Positions 36,216-45,203 of a stretch of DNA of 64,000 bases are shown here, one piece after another (within the stretch, counting starts at the first letter, position 1; every line of letters begins with the position of its first letter). The notes under the pieces are model-generated. The model made no database searches, was not told the DNA's origin, and was given only the letters and a program-made list of their open reading frames with translations. A program made the position numbers and the translations under genes. This stretch comes from ZC4RG30 sp963812195 (GTDB lineage: Bacteria > Pseudomonadota > Gammaproteobacteria > Steroidobacterales > Steroidobacteraceae), in NCBI GenBank assembly GCA_963812195.1, contig CAWEUI010000016.1, forward strand, positions 50,658 through 114,657. The letters run 5' to 3'.

Positions 36216-38279
36216 TCAGTGGGAGCCCACGGCTGCTTGCGGCAAGTGTGGCTTCGGCAACTGGCTGATGTATTCGTTGTAGCGTTGTTCGATTTCGCGC
36301 ACGTACTGGACCGGCTCGATGCCGCGCACATAGCCAAAGCGTGAGTCGCGATGGTACCTGGGCTCGCTGAGCAGCAGCATGGCCTTCTCGACATTGCCGT
36401 ACCAGCGATTTGGCGACCAGCCGAGCTTGCGCGCAAGGCGGCGGGCATCCAGCAGATGGCCGCGGCCGGCGTTGTAGCTGGCCAGGCCGAAGCGCAGACG
36501 CGTCTGCAACGGCAGCTTGGGATCGAGCAGGTCCACCATCCGCCTCAAATAGCGCACGCCTGCCGTGATGGACCCCACAGGTGTCTTGAAGTCTGCAACG
36601 CCGACTTCCCGCGCCACGCGCGGCAATACCTGCATCAGTCCGTAGGCGCCTGCCCAGCTCTGTCTGCCGGGTTCGAACTGCGATTCCTGATAGACCTGCG
36701 CCGCAATCAGGCGCCAGTCGAAGTCATTGCGCAGGGCCACGCGCTTGATGATGTCGTCGTAGGGCGAGAGTCTGCCACTGCGGTCGACGCGCCACTGGAC
36801 GACATTCTGATCGAGGTCCTTGCGGTCCTCGAAGTAGCGCTTCTTTATGACGTTGTAGGCCGTGCCCCGGTAGGTGGACCTGACATAGGCGTTGAGCGCC
36901 TGTTCCAGATCCGGGTTGTTCTTGCGCACGGCCCAGGCGATGGGTTGCCTGGAGGCCAGTGTGAATCCTGCCTGGAGCGCCTGTCCGTGGGTCTGCTCGA
37001 TGGCCAGCAGGTGGGAGTCCGCCACCGTCAGATCCCAATCACCGTCCGCGACCTTGCCGAGGACCTGCTCGGTCGGCATGTCTTCGGGCGCCGCCTCGAT
37101 ACTGAAGTCGCCGGTTCCCGCATCCAGCCGCAGCAGGCTGTCGTAGTAGGAGGAGCTGCGGCGCACATGGATCGTCCTGCCGGCAAGCTGGTCCGGGCTG
37201 GTTATGTGCTCATCACTGCGCTCGACCAGGACTTCATCCGCGTAGAAGTACGGCCGCGAGAAATCCACCTTCTGCCTGCGCGCCACCGTGTCGGTCCACA
37301 TGGCCGCGATGACATCGCCGCGTCCTTCCTGCAGCCAGGAGATGAGCGAATCGTTATCCGGTGGAATGACAACCTGCAGGCGCATGCCCATGCGATCGGC
37401 GAAGCGGCTCATCAATTCGTAGTCGAAGCCGTATGGAGCACCCCGATAGAGGTAGTAGGAGGCGGCGCTGTTGCGCGTGAGCATCCTGAGGACCTTGCGC
37501 TTGCGCAGCCCCGCCAGGTCGTCGGTGTAGAAGCGTTCACGGCGGCCGGACAAGGCGCGCGAAGTCAGGTACTGATTGATGCGCGCCACCAGCGTGGTGT
37601 CCGTGGGGCGTGTTGCCAGCGCAATCGCGCGATTCTCCTGAAGCGGTCGCAAGGCCTGCAGCGAATCGAAATACCCGGCGATGGCCGACCAGAGATTGGA
37701 GTCGACCAGTGTGGCGGGGCATTGCCCGCCATCAACCAGGTCCACGATGTCCTCCGTGTTCAGTGTGTCGGGCTGGGCAGCGATGTGGACGTCCACACCG
37801 TCCTGCTGCAGATCACGCAGCGTCTCGGCGTAGGCGCTGCTGGGTCGCACGCATACTGTCTTGCCCGACAGATCCTGCCAGTCGGAGGCGGCCTGCTTGC
37901 CCGCCGGCACAATCAGCATCTCATCGACATGCTCATAGGGCAGCGAAAACGCCACGCGCTGGCTGCGCGCGTCGGTAACGCTCATTTCCGCCGCGATGAC
38001 ATCGCCCTTGCCCGCGAGCAGGGCGTCGATCATCTGTGAGTAGTCCGCCACGACCACGGGCTTGTAGGGGCGGCCAAGGTATCGCGACAACCCCTGGGCG
38101 ATCTCCCGGTCGAGCATCACCGGTTCGCCGTTGCGTGGCAGAAACGCGACCGGATCCGGGCGAACGATGACTCGCAGCGGCTCACCCGATCCCGCGGTGC
38201 CGGTCGCGGAATCCGGCGGCGCCGGGCTGCACCCGGCGGCCATGGCGACAACCAAAGCTGCGAGCGCCGGCAATCTCAT
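36216..38279 (-). CDS. MltF-like lytic transglycosylase with two solute-binding domains
   Basis: A 687-residue lipoprotein (lipobox ending AAGC at about residue 17). Two type 3 solute-binding-protein domains lie in tandem, about 35-265 (PEYD-like DPVAFLPRNGEPVMLD, then a VTDARSQRVAF block) and about 270-490 (TDTVARRQKVDFSRPYFY, matching the usual second-half motif). The C-terminal SLT domain holds the catalytic Glu in YQESQFEPG and AGAYGLMQVLP. MltF has one such regulatory domain; two is uncommon. It should cleave peptidoglycan while sensing a small ligand. The start at the ATG 38279 is preferred to GTG 38285. Confidence 0.88.
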   Translation of the reverse strand: MRLPALAALVVAMAAGCSPAPPDSATGTAGSGEPLRVIVRPDPVAFLPRNGEPVMLDREIAQGLSRYLGRPYKPVVVADYSQMIDALLAGKGDVIAAEMSVTDARSQRVAFSLPYEHVDEMLIVPAGKQAASDWQDLSGKTVCVRPSSAYAETLRDLQQDGVDVHIAAQPDTLNTEDIVDLVDGGQCPATLVDSNLWSAIAGYFDSLQALRPLQENRAIALATRPTDTTLVARINQYLTSRALSGRRERFYTDDLAGLRKRKVLRMLTRNSAASYYLYRGAPYGFDYELMSRFADRMGMRLQVVIPPDNDSLISWLQEGRGDVIAAMWTDTVARRQKVDFSRPYFYADEVLVERSDEHITSPDQLAGRTIHVRRSSSYYDSLLRLDAGTGDFSIEAAPEDMPTEQVLGKVADGDWDLTVADSHLLAIEQTHGQALQAGFTLASRQPIAWAVRKNNPDLEQALNAYVRSTYRGTAYNVIKKRYFEDRKDLDQNVVQWRVDRSGRLSPYDDIIKRVALRNDFDWRLIAAQVYQESQFEPGRQSWAGAYGLMQVLPRVAREVGVADFKTPVGSITAGVRYLRRMVDLLDPKLPLQTRLRFGLASYNAGRGHLLDARRLARKLGWSPNRWYGNVEKAMLLLSEPRYHRDSRFGYVRGIEPVQYVREIEQRYNEYISQLPKPHLPQAAVGSH

Positions 38280-38485
38280 GTGCACCCGTGTTGTCTACGA
38301 CATGCCACGCACATGACGTTGAAGTCTACAGCGTCGCGACCGCCGGCGGCGGGATCGCGGGGTCGTGCGCCATGTCAGGAATCGTCCTACATGCCGGGGA
38401 GTCCTCCTCCGACTGTGTGAATTCCCCGTGGCGCACAGCATCCATGCCTACAGACCTGGATGTCGCCGACAAGCGCGGAGGAGCC

Positions 38486-38938
38486 ATGCAGCCCCGAGAC
38501 TACTTCAAGGCAGTTGGAGTGGGCATTGCCAATGCCGTGGCGCTGTCGGCCATCATGGTGCCCGCAGCCAGGGCGGGCATTTCACCGTTTCCCGAACCGC
38601 TCTCTCTGGCCTTTGCCCGCCTGGTCCTCGGGCAGGTGCCGATGCCGGTCGGACTGCTGTTCCATCTGGTCTACGTGACGTTCTGGTCAGTGGTGTATGT
38701 GGCGGCCTTTCCGCGTCGCACATTCCTGAGCGCATTGTGGCTGGCGGCGGGATTGTGGGTGATCGTGCTGGTGATCTTCTTCCCGATGGTGCATTGGGGA
38801 GCCTTTGGCCTGGCCGTCAGCCCAAAGCTGATCGTGGCTTCGCTGGTGCCGCACCTGTTGTTCGCGGTGTTCCTGTGGCTGCTGTGCCGGTGGCTGCTGC
38901 CGCGTGGGCGGAAGGTCGAACCGCAGCAGGGCACCTGA
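38486..38938 (+). CDS. hypothetical inner-membrane protein
   Basis: A 150-residue protein with four hydrophobic helices (about residues 8-26, 50-72, 78-98 and 112-138). A GGAGGAG ribosome site at 38477-38483 marks the ATG at 38486. The gene ends 37 bases before the convergent PQQ dehydrogenase stop. Helices are rich in Leu, Val, Trp and Phe, with little charge and no recognisable motif. Resemblance to small Membrane_DUF proteins is too weak to name. Confidence 0.6.
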   Translation: MQPRDYFKAVGVGIANAVALSAIMVPAARAGISPFPEPLSLAFARLVLGQVPMPVGLLFHLVYVTFWSVVYVAAFPRRTFLSALWLAAGLWVIVLVIFFPMVHWGAFGLAVSPKLIVASLVPHLLFAVFLWLLCRWLLPRGRKVEPQQGT

Positions 38939-38974
38939 CGGGCACGGGGCGCCGCCAGATGCACTGCGGCCCCT

Positions 38975-41053
38975 TCAGCGGCCCGGTGGTCGCCTGCCGG
39001 GTCCGGCGCCGGTCGGCTGCGCCAGCGCCGCCTCGGCCGCCGAGATCAGGTACGCGCGCAGCGCGACCGTATCGCCGTCTTTCAGGTACTGGCTGAAGGA
39101 GGCCATGCCCTGTCCGGACAGCGTGCCCTGGAGCACGATCGCGTCCAGCAGTTGCTGGCTCTGCAGTGCCGGAGAGCGGCGCAGGTCCGGGAAGGTCGAG
39201 CGTGCCGCGCCGTTGCGGCCATGGCAGGTCTGGCACTGCTGCTCGAACACTTCGGCGCCATGCTGGATGGTGTCGGCGTCGGCGAACTGCGGTGGTGGTG
39301 CGATCGGCCGCTGCGTGAACGGCGGCAGGTCGGGCACAGTGGCATTGCCGCCGAGTTTGAACACCAGCAGGCGCGCGCCGTTGGGCGCGTAGTAGCCGCC
39401 CTGTACCGGCCCACCCACCGCTATGGCCACGTACTGATCGTCTCCAACCTTGTAGCTGATGGGGTTGTCCAGCACGGCTGTCTTGGTGTCGAACGACCAC
39501 AGCTTCTTGCCGTCGGTGGCGCGGTAGGCGGCAAATTCCTTGTTGGGCAGATTGCCGTGGAAGACCAGATTGCCGGCGGTGGCCAGCGCGCCGGCAGTCA
39601 CCTGCACGCCGCCGGTGGGGTTGATGAACTCCTCGCTGCGCCACACTTCCTTCTGCGCGATCGGGTCCCAGGCCGTCAGGCGGCCGCTGAAGCTCTGCTT
39701 GGCGTCGGGATGCGCGGCCAGGTATTTCTGCCGGTCTGCGAACGGACCGACCAGCTGCCAGTGCGTGGTCGCCGGGATGTACACCAGCCTGGTGAGCGGG
39801 CTGTAGGACGTGGATTGCCAGGCGTGTCCGCCGGCCGGCCCGGCCACCAGATTGAACACCTTGCCGGTGAGGTTGGCGCGCGCCGCCGGAACCACGTTGG
39901 GGCGGCCGGTCTTCATGTCGACGCCCGTGTTCCAGTTCACGTCGGTGTAGGCCTTGGCGGAAATCAACTCGCCGCTGGCCGCATCCAGCACGTAGAACAT
40001 GCCGTTCTTGGACGCCTGCATCACCACGTGGCGCGGCTTGCCATCGATTTCGGTGTCCACCAGCATCAGCTGCTGCACGGTGTCGTAATCCCAGGTCTCC
40101 CAGGGCGTGGGCTGGTAATGCCAGGCGTAGCTGCCGTCCTTGGCATGCAGGGCGACGATGGACGTCACGAACAGGTCATCGCCTTCGCCGGGATCACGTT
40201 TCACGGCGTCTCCCGGCGTGCCGTTGCCCGTGCCGAAGATCACCAGATCGGTTGTGGGGTCGTAGGTGATGGCATCCCATACGGTGCCGCCGCCACCGCC
40301 CTTCCACCAGCCGGGCGTCTTCCAGGTGGCCGCTGCCATCTCCATGGTCTTGTTCTGGAAGCCCGCCGCCGGGTCACCCGGGATGGTCCAGAAGCGCCAC
40401 AGGTGCTTGCCGGTTTCCACGTCGTATGCATCGAGGTAGCCGCGCACGTCGAACTCGGCACCGGCCGAACCAATGAACACCATGCCGTTGGCGACACGCG
40501 GCGCGCCGGTGATCGAATAGCGCCGCTCGTCCGGCGTGGCCTTGACGGACCACACCGGCTCTCCGCTCTTCGCATCCAGCGCGATCAGCCGGCCGTCGAG
40601 CGTGCCGAAGATGATCTTGCCGTTCCAGGCCGCCGCGCCGCGATTGTCCACGCCGCAGCAAAGGTTGATGTTCCAGGCCTTGGGGACCTTCGGGTCGTAC
40701 AGCCACAGCTGCTTGCCGCTCTTCGCATCCACCGCCATCACCTTGCTCCATGGCAGCGTCACGTAGATGACTCCGTCGACCATCAGTGGCGTGGTCTCGA
40801 CATTCTGGTTGGTCGGCAAATCCACGTACCAGGCCAGGCCAAGCTGGTCGATGTTCTGTTCATTGATCTGCTGCAGCGGGCTGAAATACTGCTCGTTGTA
40901 GGTGCGACTGTGGCTCATCCACTGCCCGGGCTCGGCATCGGCGTTGAGCAGGCGTTTCATGTCCACCTGCGCAGCAGGCTTTGTGCAGGCCTGGGCACCG
41001 AGCAGCACGGCGGCGCCCGCAACGCAGATCCGAACCAGTCGCGAAAATGCCAT
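38975..41053 (-). CDS. PQQ-dependent quinohaemoprotein dehydrogenase
   Basis: A 692-residue periplasmic enzyme: signal peptide (about residues 1-25), an eight-bladed PQQ propeller, and a C-terminal cytochrome c domain. The propeller keeps the adjacent-cysteine disulfide LCCGVDN (132-133), PQQ/calcium residues in FGTGNGTP, and the catalytic Asp in TWDYDTVQQ. The haem motif CQTCHGRNG near residue 615 is intact. This is the type II quinohaemoprotein alcohol dehydrogenase arrangement, oxidising alcohols or aldehydes and passing electrons internally to haem c. No pqqABCDE genes are visible nearby, so PQQ must come from elsewhere or from the environment. Confidence 0.9.
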   Translation of the reverse strand: MAFSRLVRICVAGAAVLLGAQACTKPAAQVDMKRLLNADAEPGQWMSHSRTYNEQYFSPLQQINEQNIDQLGLAWYVDLPTNQNVETTPLMVDGVIYVTLPWSKVMAVDAKSGKQLWLYDPKVPKAWNINLCCGVDNRGAAAWNGKIIFGTLDGRLIALDAKSGEPVWSVKATPDERRYSITGAPRVANGMVFIGSAGAEFDVRGYLDAYDVETGKHLWRFWTIPGDPAAGFQNKTMEMAAATWKTPGWWKGGGGGTVWDAITYDPTTDLVIFGTGNGTPGDAVKRDPGEGDDLFVTSIVALHAKDGSYAWHYQPTPWETWDYDTVQQLMLVDTEIDGKPRHVVMQASKNGMFYVLDAASGELISAKAYTDVNWNTGVDMKTGRPNVVPAARANLTGKVFNLVAGPAGGHAWQSTSYSPLTRLVYIPATTHWQLVGPFADRQKYLAAHPDAKQSFSGRLTAWDPIAQKEVWRSEEFINPTGGVQVTAGALATAGNLVFHGNLPNKEFAAYRATDGKKLWSFDTKTAVLDNPISYKVGDDQYVAIAVGGPVQGGYYAPNGARLLVFKLGGNATVPDLPPFTQRPIAPPPQFADADTIQHGAEVFEQQCQTCHGRNGAARSTFPDLRRSPALQSQQLLDAIVLQGTLSGQGMASFSQYLKDGDTVALRAYLISAAEAALAQPTGAGPGRRPPGR

Positions 41054-41125
41054 GGTCCTTCCCCCCTGACGTATTGTTGTTCTCGAGCGTGAGCGGCTCG
41101 TATTCAACTGCCATACTGCCGCTCA

Positions 41126-42010
41126 ATGCAACCGGTTGCGCAGATGGCGGCGGACCTGGGGACCTGGGTCGCTCCGCGGCCCGCCACGGCGGTGGGCGGC
41201 GGCTGCATCAACGAGTGTTATCGCTGGGAGAGCGGCGTCGGCCCGTTGTTCGTCAAGCTCGCCGGCCCGCGCTCACTGCCCATGTTCGAAGCCGAAGCCG
41301 CGGGGCTGCGCGAACTTGCCCAGGCAGGAGCGCCCCGTGTGCCGCACGTCCTGGCCGCCGGGGAGGGCGCTGAGCGTGCCTATCTGGTGCTGGAGTGGAT
41401 CAACCTGGGCGCGCTCACGGCTGATGCAAGGCGCTCGCTGGGCGTGCGTCTGGCCCGGCTGCACCGTCAAACTGCGCAGCGTTTCGGCTGGCACCGTGAC
41501 AACACCATTGGCAGTACGCCGCAGCGCAATGCCTGGTCCGATGACTGGCCGACCTTCTTCCGCGATCAGCGCCTCGGGTTCCAGCTTGAACTGGCGTACC
41601 GCAATGGTCATGCGGGGTCGTTGCGGCGCCACGGCACGGATCTGATGCGGCAGGTGGACGAGCTCCTGGCGGGCCACACACCGCCCGCATCGCTGCTGCA
41701 TGGTGATCTGTGGGGCGGCAATGCCGGTGTCGACGGGCAGGGAACTCCCGTGATCTATGACCCGGCCGTGTATTACGGGGACCGCGAGACCGACGTGGCC
41801 ATGACGCGGCTGTTCGGTGGCTTCGGCCCTGAATTCCACGCAGCCTATGAGGCCGCCTGGCCATTGCCCCCTGGCGCGGCGGGGCGTGTGGATCTGTACA
41901 ACCTGTACCACGTGCTCAACCACCTGAATCTGTTTGGTGCCGGATACCTGGGTCAGGCCCTGAGCTTGATCCGGTCATTGCTGGCGCGGCGCCGCGGTCC
42001 GAGCGTCTAG
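41126..42010 (+). CDS. fructosamine kinase family protein (FN3K-like)
   Basis: A 294-residue small-molecule kinase of the fructosamine-3-kinase/APH fold. Lys44 (LFVKLAG) is the ATP lysine, the catalytic loop is HGDLWGGN at residues 192-199, and DPAVYYGDRETD at 212-223 carries the metal-binding Asp. It should phosphorylate ketosamines formed by glycation, marking them for repair. It is divergent from the PQQ dehydrogenase with about 72 bases between starts, and is followed after 85 bases by the esterase gene. Confidence 0.88.
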   Translation: MQPVAQMAADLGTWVAPRPATAVGGGCINECYRWESGVGPLFVKLAGPRSLPMFEAEAAGLRELAQAGAPRVPHVLAAGEGAERAYLVLEWINLGALTADARRSLGVRLARLHRQTAQRFGWHRDNTIGSTPQRNAWSDDWPTFFRDQRLGFQLELAYRNGHAGSLRRHGTDLMRQVDELLAGHTPPASLLHGDLWGGNAGVDGQGTPVIYDPAVYYGDRETDVAMTRLFGGFGPEFHAAYEAAWPLPPGAAGRVDLYNLYHVLNHLNLFGAGYLGQALSLIRSLLARRRGPSV

Positions 42011-42095
42011 CCGGGCCGTTCAGCGGCGTGCTTGCCAGATCCGGAGGCTGCATTTACCTTGCCGGAAAGAACAACGATTACTGGTGGGGGGTCTC

Positions 42096-43154
42096 ATGGC
42101 AATCCTCGCGGGGCGTTCGTCGCTGTTGCTTGCGCTTGCCGCGCTGTGCAGCATCGGGCAGGCCTGCCCTGCCCATGCACAGGGCAGGCTTGAGCAGATC
42201 CACGTCATGGGCGCATCGCTGCGCGGCAATCTGGAGGGCGATGATCCCAACCGGGCCGTGTACGTCTACCTGCCGCCAGGCTATGCCAGATCCGGCAAGC
42301 GCTATCCGGTCATCTATTTCCTGCATGGCTACGCCGTCAACGCCAGGTTCTATCTGGACTACATCGGTCTTCCGGGCGCGGCTGACAAGGCCATTCAGGC
42401 AGGAGCCCATGAGGCAATCATCGTCTTTCCAGATGCCTTCACCCTCTACAACGGCAGCATGTATTCGAACTCGCCGACCACGGGCGACTGGGAAACCTAT
42501 ATCGCGCACGATCTTGTTGCTTACATTGACGGGCACTATCGCACCATTGCCAAACGTGACAGCCGTGGTCTGGCGGGGCATTCGATGGGTGGCTACGGCA
42601 CCATGCGCATCGCCATGCGCTTTCCGGAAGTATTCGGCGCCATCTATGCGATGAGCGCCTGCTGTCTGCTGAACCAGGCGCCGGACCGGGCGGCAATCGA
42701 GTCGCAGATCGCCGCGAACAGTTTCCCGCTCAAGCCCGTGCCGTCTCCTGTGTCGGATGGCCCGTTTCGGGCGCCGCCACCGACCGTTGCCAGGGTCCTG
42801 CTGGCCGAAGCCGCCGCGTGGACGCCGGATCCTTCCAATCCGCCGCAGTACTTCGACTGGCCCTACGTCAATGGCGAGCCGCAACCGCTGGTGCAGGCCA
42901 GGTGGATCGCCAACTCTCCGCTGATCACGGTGGATCAGCACGTACCGGCGCTCACGAGCTTTCACGCCATCATGATCGACGTGGGCGACAAGGATGGGCT
43001 CAGCGCCAGCAACAAGCAGCTCGATGCGGCGCTGACTCGGCTCAAGGTCAGCCACGGCTTCGAGGTGTACGGCGGTGATCACATGAACCACGTGTCACAG
43101 CGTTTCACCGGGAAGGTACTGCCATTCTTTTCGCGGAACCTGAAGGCAGAATAG
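42096..43154 (+). CDS. secreted esterase (esterase D/enterochelin esterase-like)
   Basis: A 352-residue exported alpha/beta hydrolase. The signal peptide ends near PAHAQG (residue 30). The nucleophile is Ser163 in LAGHSMGGYG, the acid is likely the Asp of IMIDVGDKDG, and the His lies in GGDHMNHVS near the C-terminus. The FLHGYAVNARF segment supplies the oxyanion hole. The ATG at 42096 starts the signal peptide; a GTG at 42084 is less likely. It precedes a DUF6152 gene by ten bases, so the esterase belongs to the same operon. Substrate unknown. Confidence 0.82.
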   Translation: MAILAGRSSLLLALAALCSIGQACPAHAQGRLEQIHVMGASLRGNLEGDDPNRAVYVYLPPGYARSGKRYPVIYFLHGYAVNARFYLDYIGLPGAADKAIQAGAHEAIIVFPDAFTLYNGSMYSNSPTTGDWETYIAHDLVAYIDGHYRTIAKRDSRGLAGHSMGGYGTMRIAMRFPEVFGAIYAMSACCLLNQAPDRAAIESQIAANSFPLKPVPSPVSDGPFRAPPPTVARVLLAEAAAWTPDPSNPPQYFDWPYVNGEPQPLVQARWIANSPLITVDQHVPALTSFHAIMIDVGDKDGLSASNKQLDAALTRLKVSHGFEVYGGDHMNHVSQRFTGKVLPFFSRNLKAE

Positions 43155-43164
43155 GGGAATCCCA

Positions 43165-43548
43165 ATGCGCGCGGCTTTCCTTGTCGGCATGGCGATGGTC
43201 TCGCTGGGGGCCGCGGCCCCCGCGAGGGCGCATCACTCGGTTGCGAACTTCGACTTCACCAGGACGACGACCATCACCTGCACCGTGACCTACTTCAGTT
43301 TTACCAATCCCCACTCATTCATCGATGTGCAGGTGCAGGACGCGAACGGTGCTCGGCATGCGTACAAGATCTTCACGGTCGCGCGGGTGGTGATGGTGCG
43401 CACCGGGTGGGCGCTGGAGGATCTGAGGACCGGCGACGAGGTTACGATCACCGGCAGTCCTGATCGCGGGAATTCCAGCTATCTGTATTTGAGGCGCATC
43501 GTGTTTGCGAGCGGCAAGGTTTGGGATTTCGACCCGGCGTTGCAGTGA
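43165..43548 (+). CDS. DUF6152 family secreted protein, copy 2
   Basis: A 127-residue exported protein related to the one at 11764-12192. The signal peptide ends in PARA and the mature chain would begin HHSVANFDF. Shared blocks are AHHS at the cleavage site, TNPHS in the middle and GDEVTITG later; the two copies differ elsewhere, so the duplication is old. The body is beta-rich, again suggesting a compact barrel. The stop overlaps the next start (TGATG), so it is translated with the GHWxG protein that follows. Confidence 0.8.
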   Translation: MRAAFLVGMAMVSLGAAAPARAHHSVANFDFTRTTTITCTVTYFSFTNPHSFIDVQVQDANGARHAYKIFTVARVVMVRTGWALEDLRTGDEVTITGSPDRGNSSYLYLRRIVFASGKVWDFDPALQ

Positions 43549-44306
43549 TGAAACGTGTACGTCGGGTCATGGTAGCGGTCATGCTGGCTGTTGGCTGTGT
43601 GGCCGGCTTCGATCTCGCGCAGGGCGCAACAAGGATCCCACCGCCTGCCGACTTCACGGGTACGTGGCTGCCCGATGCACATCGCGCGCCGGCCTGGCCG
43701 GCACGGCTGCCGCTGGCACCGGCCGCGCGCCGCTTCATGGACAGCTTCGATCCGCAGCAAAGCGATCCCACCACGTTCTGCATGCCGTTCGGCACACCCC
43801 GAAACATGCTGCAGACCGAGTATCCGCTGGAAATCGTGCAGACGCCGCAGCGTCTCGTGATGGTGCTGCAACCCAATCTGGCCAATGCAGAAGTGCGCCG
43901 CATCTGGCTGGATGGTCGCGAGCTGCCGACGTCGCCGCAACCCTCGTGGTTCGGCACTTCTCGTGGCCACTGGGATGGCGAAACACTGGTCATCGAAACA
44001 GTGGGTCTGCGCGGGGATGCAATCATCAGCCAGAACGGCCTGCCGCACAGTGCGGACCTGCGGGTCTTCGAGCGCCTGCGGATCGTGCGCGACGCCGACC
44101 GCGGCAAGGTCCTGATCGATGACATCGAGCTGCGTGATCCGCAAGCCTTTCTGCAACCCATCAGGACGCGCCGCTATTATTCCTGGGCACCGCTGGCGCG
44201 ATCGCGCGACAGTACCTGCGTCGATGCCATGTGGAGCGCCAAGCTGTGGCGCGAGCGGTTGAAGGAGCATGCGGGTTCGGCCCCCCGGAAGGAGGGCTCG
44301 CCATGA
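43548..44306 (+). CDS. secreted protein of the GHWxG family, copy 2
   Basis: A 252-residue exported protein (signal to about QGATR near residue 28). Shared family features are DFTGTW early, a single Cys in SDPTTFCMPFG, the block VQTPQRLVMV, DGRELP, and RGHWDGETLVIETV. The C-terminus has YYSWAPLARSRDSTC and a basic, Pro-rich end. It overlaps the DUF6152 stop by one base and the next family member by four bases, so the three are one translational unit. The family is uncharacterised; an adapter or binding role in the periplasm is possible. Confidence 0.7.
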   Translation: MKRVRRVMVAVMLAVGCVAGFDLAQGATRIPPPADFTGTWLPDAHRAPAWPARLPLAPAARRFMDSFDPQQSDPTTFCMPFGTPRNMLQTEYPLEIVQTPQRLVMVLQPNLANAEVRRIWLDGRELPTSPQPSWFGTSRGHWDGETLVIETVGLRGDAIISQNGLPHSADLRVFERLRIVRDADRGKVLIDDIELRDPQAFLQPIRTRRYYSWAPLARSRDSTCVDAMWSAKLWRERLKEHAGSAPRKEGSP

Positions 44307-45034
44307 AGCGCATGGCGCTGGTGCTGCTGGCCACGGCGCTGTACGGGGCGCAGCTTGCGATGGCGGCCGGCACCGGTGAACAGCCGGCCCGGCCGGATTT
44401 CTCCGGCGTGTGGTTTCCCGATGCGAAGGCAAGCGGACGCTGGCCGGCCCAGCGCCCCTATACGGCCTCGTTTGCCGCTGTCCGGGAAAAGTGGATGCAG
44501 ACTTACACGCCCATCGATCTGACTCGCGACGACGAGAACACCTCCTGCATCCCATACACGCTCCCTTACGTGATGACCACAATCACGCAGTATCCGTTCG
44601 AGATCATCCAGACGCCGCTGCGCATTTACCTGCTCACGGAGGTCTTCGGGCAGGTGCGGCGCATCCAGATCGGCGCTACCCAGAGCGGTGAGCAGCTGCC
44701 CAGCCGGATGGGCACTTCCGTAGGGCACTGGGAGGGCTCTGAACTGGTGGTCGAGACCACGCACATCCTGCCCCTGCATACCGGCCACCGCTTCCCCAGC
44801 AGCCCCGCACAGCGTGTGGTCGAGCGCTTTTCCCTCGGGAATGACGGTCCGGCCGGCAGGAGAATGCATGTGGAGGTCCAGGTGATCGATCCGCTGGTGT
44901 ACAGCAGGCCGATCATCATCCCCATGGTGTACGACCCGGCACCGGCTGGCGAGGAACCGGGCGAGTACATCTGCGGACAGGACCTGTGGGATCAGCACAT
45001 GGATGGCAGTACCAGCAGGATTCCATGGCGCTAG
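44303..45034 (+). CDS. secreted protein of the GHWxG family, copy 3
   Basis: A 243-residue exported protein (signal to about AMAAG near residue 21), paralogous to the preceding gene. Matching blocks are DFSGVWFPDA, Cys in ENTSCIPYT, IIQTPLRIYL and VGHWEGSELVVETTH. Copies 2 and 3 share the block order exactly, so they are a local duplication. The start is ATG 44303, overlapping the upstream stop (ATGA). A stem-loop follows the gene. Confidence 0.7.
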   Translation: MKRMALVLLATALYGAQLAMAAGTGEQPARPDFSGVWFPDAKASGRWPAQRPYTASFAAVREKWMQTYTPIDLTRDDENTSCIPYTLPYVMTTITQYPFEIIQTPLRIYLLTEVFGQVRRIQIGATQSGEQLPSRMGTSVGHWEGSELVVETTHILPLHTGHRFPSSPAQRVVERFSLGNDGPAGRRMHVEVQVIDPLVYSRPIIIPMVYDPAPAGEEPGEYICGQDLWDQHMDGSTSRIPWR

Positions 45035-45062
45035 GCACGGGCCGCGCTGCAGGTTCGCTGGA

Positions 45063-45098
45063 GGCCCCGTAACCCTCCCCGCGCACTATTACGGGGCC
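45063..45098. terminator. stem-loop after the second DUF6152 operon
   Basis: GGCCCCGTAA at 45063-45072 and its exact complement TTACGGGGCC at 45089-45098 form a 10-bp stem with a 16-base loop. It begins 29 bases after the stop of the last gene of the operon and is followed by GC-rich DNA without a T-tract. A termination or mRNA-stabilising role is inferred. Confidence 0.45.
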
Positions 45099-45203
45099 GC
45101 CGGGCGGGGCGCCCTGTCAAGTAAGGTTTGATCATTACAGCCTACAGGCCGTAGTCTTCACGAAATTTCGATCGAATACGGGTACAGCCCGACGGAGGCA
45201 GGA

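Noticed and set aside
36153..36269. 38-residue plus-strand frame with signal-like start
   Set aside because: Overlaps the 3' end of the transglycosylase gene and has no ribosome site or conserved look.
39152..41092. Long plus-strand open frame opposite the PQQ dehydrogenase
   Set aside because: Shadow; the minus strand carries a complete quinohaemoprotein.
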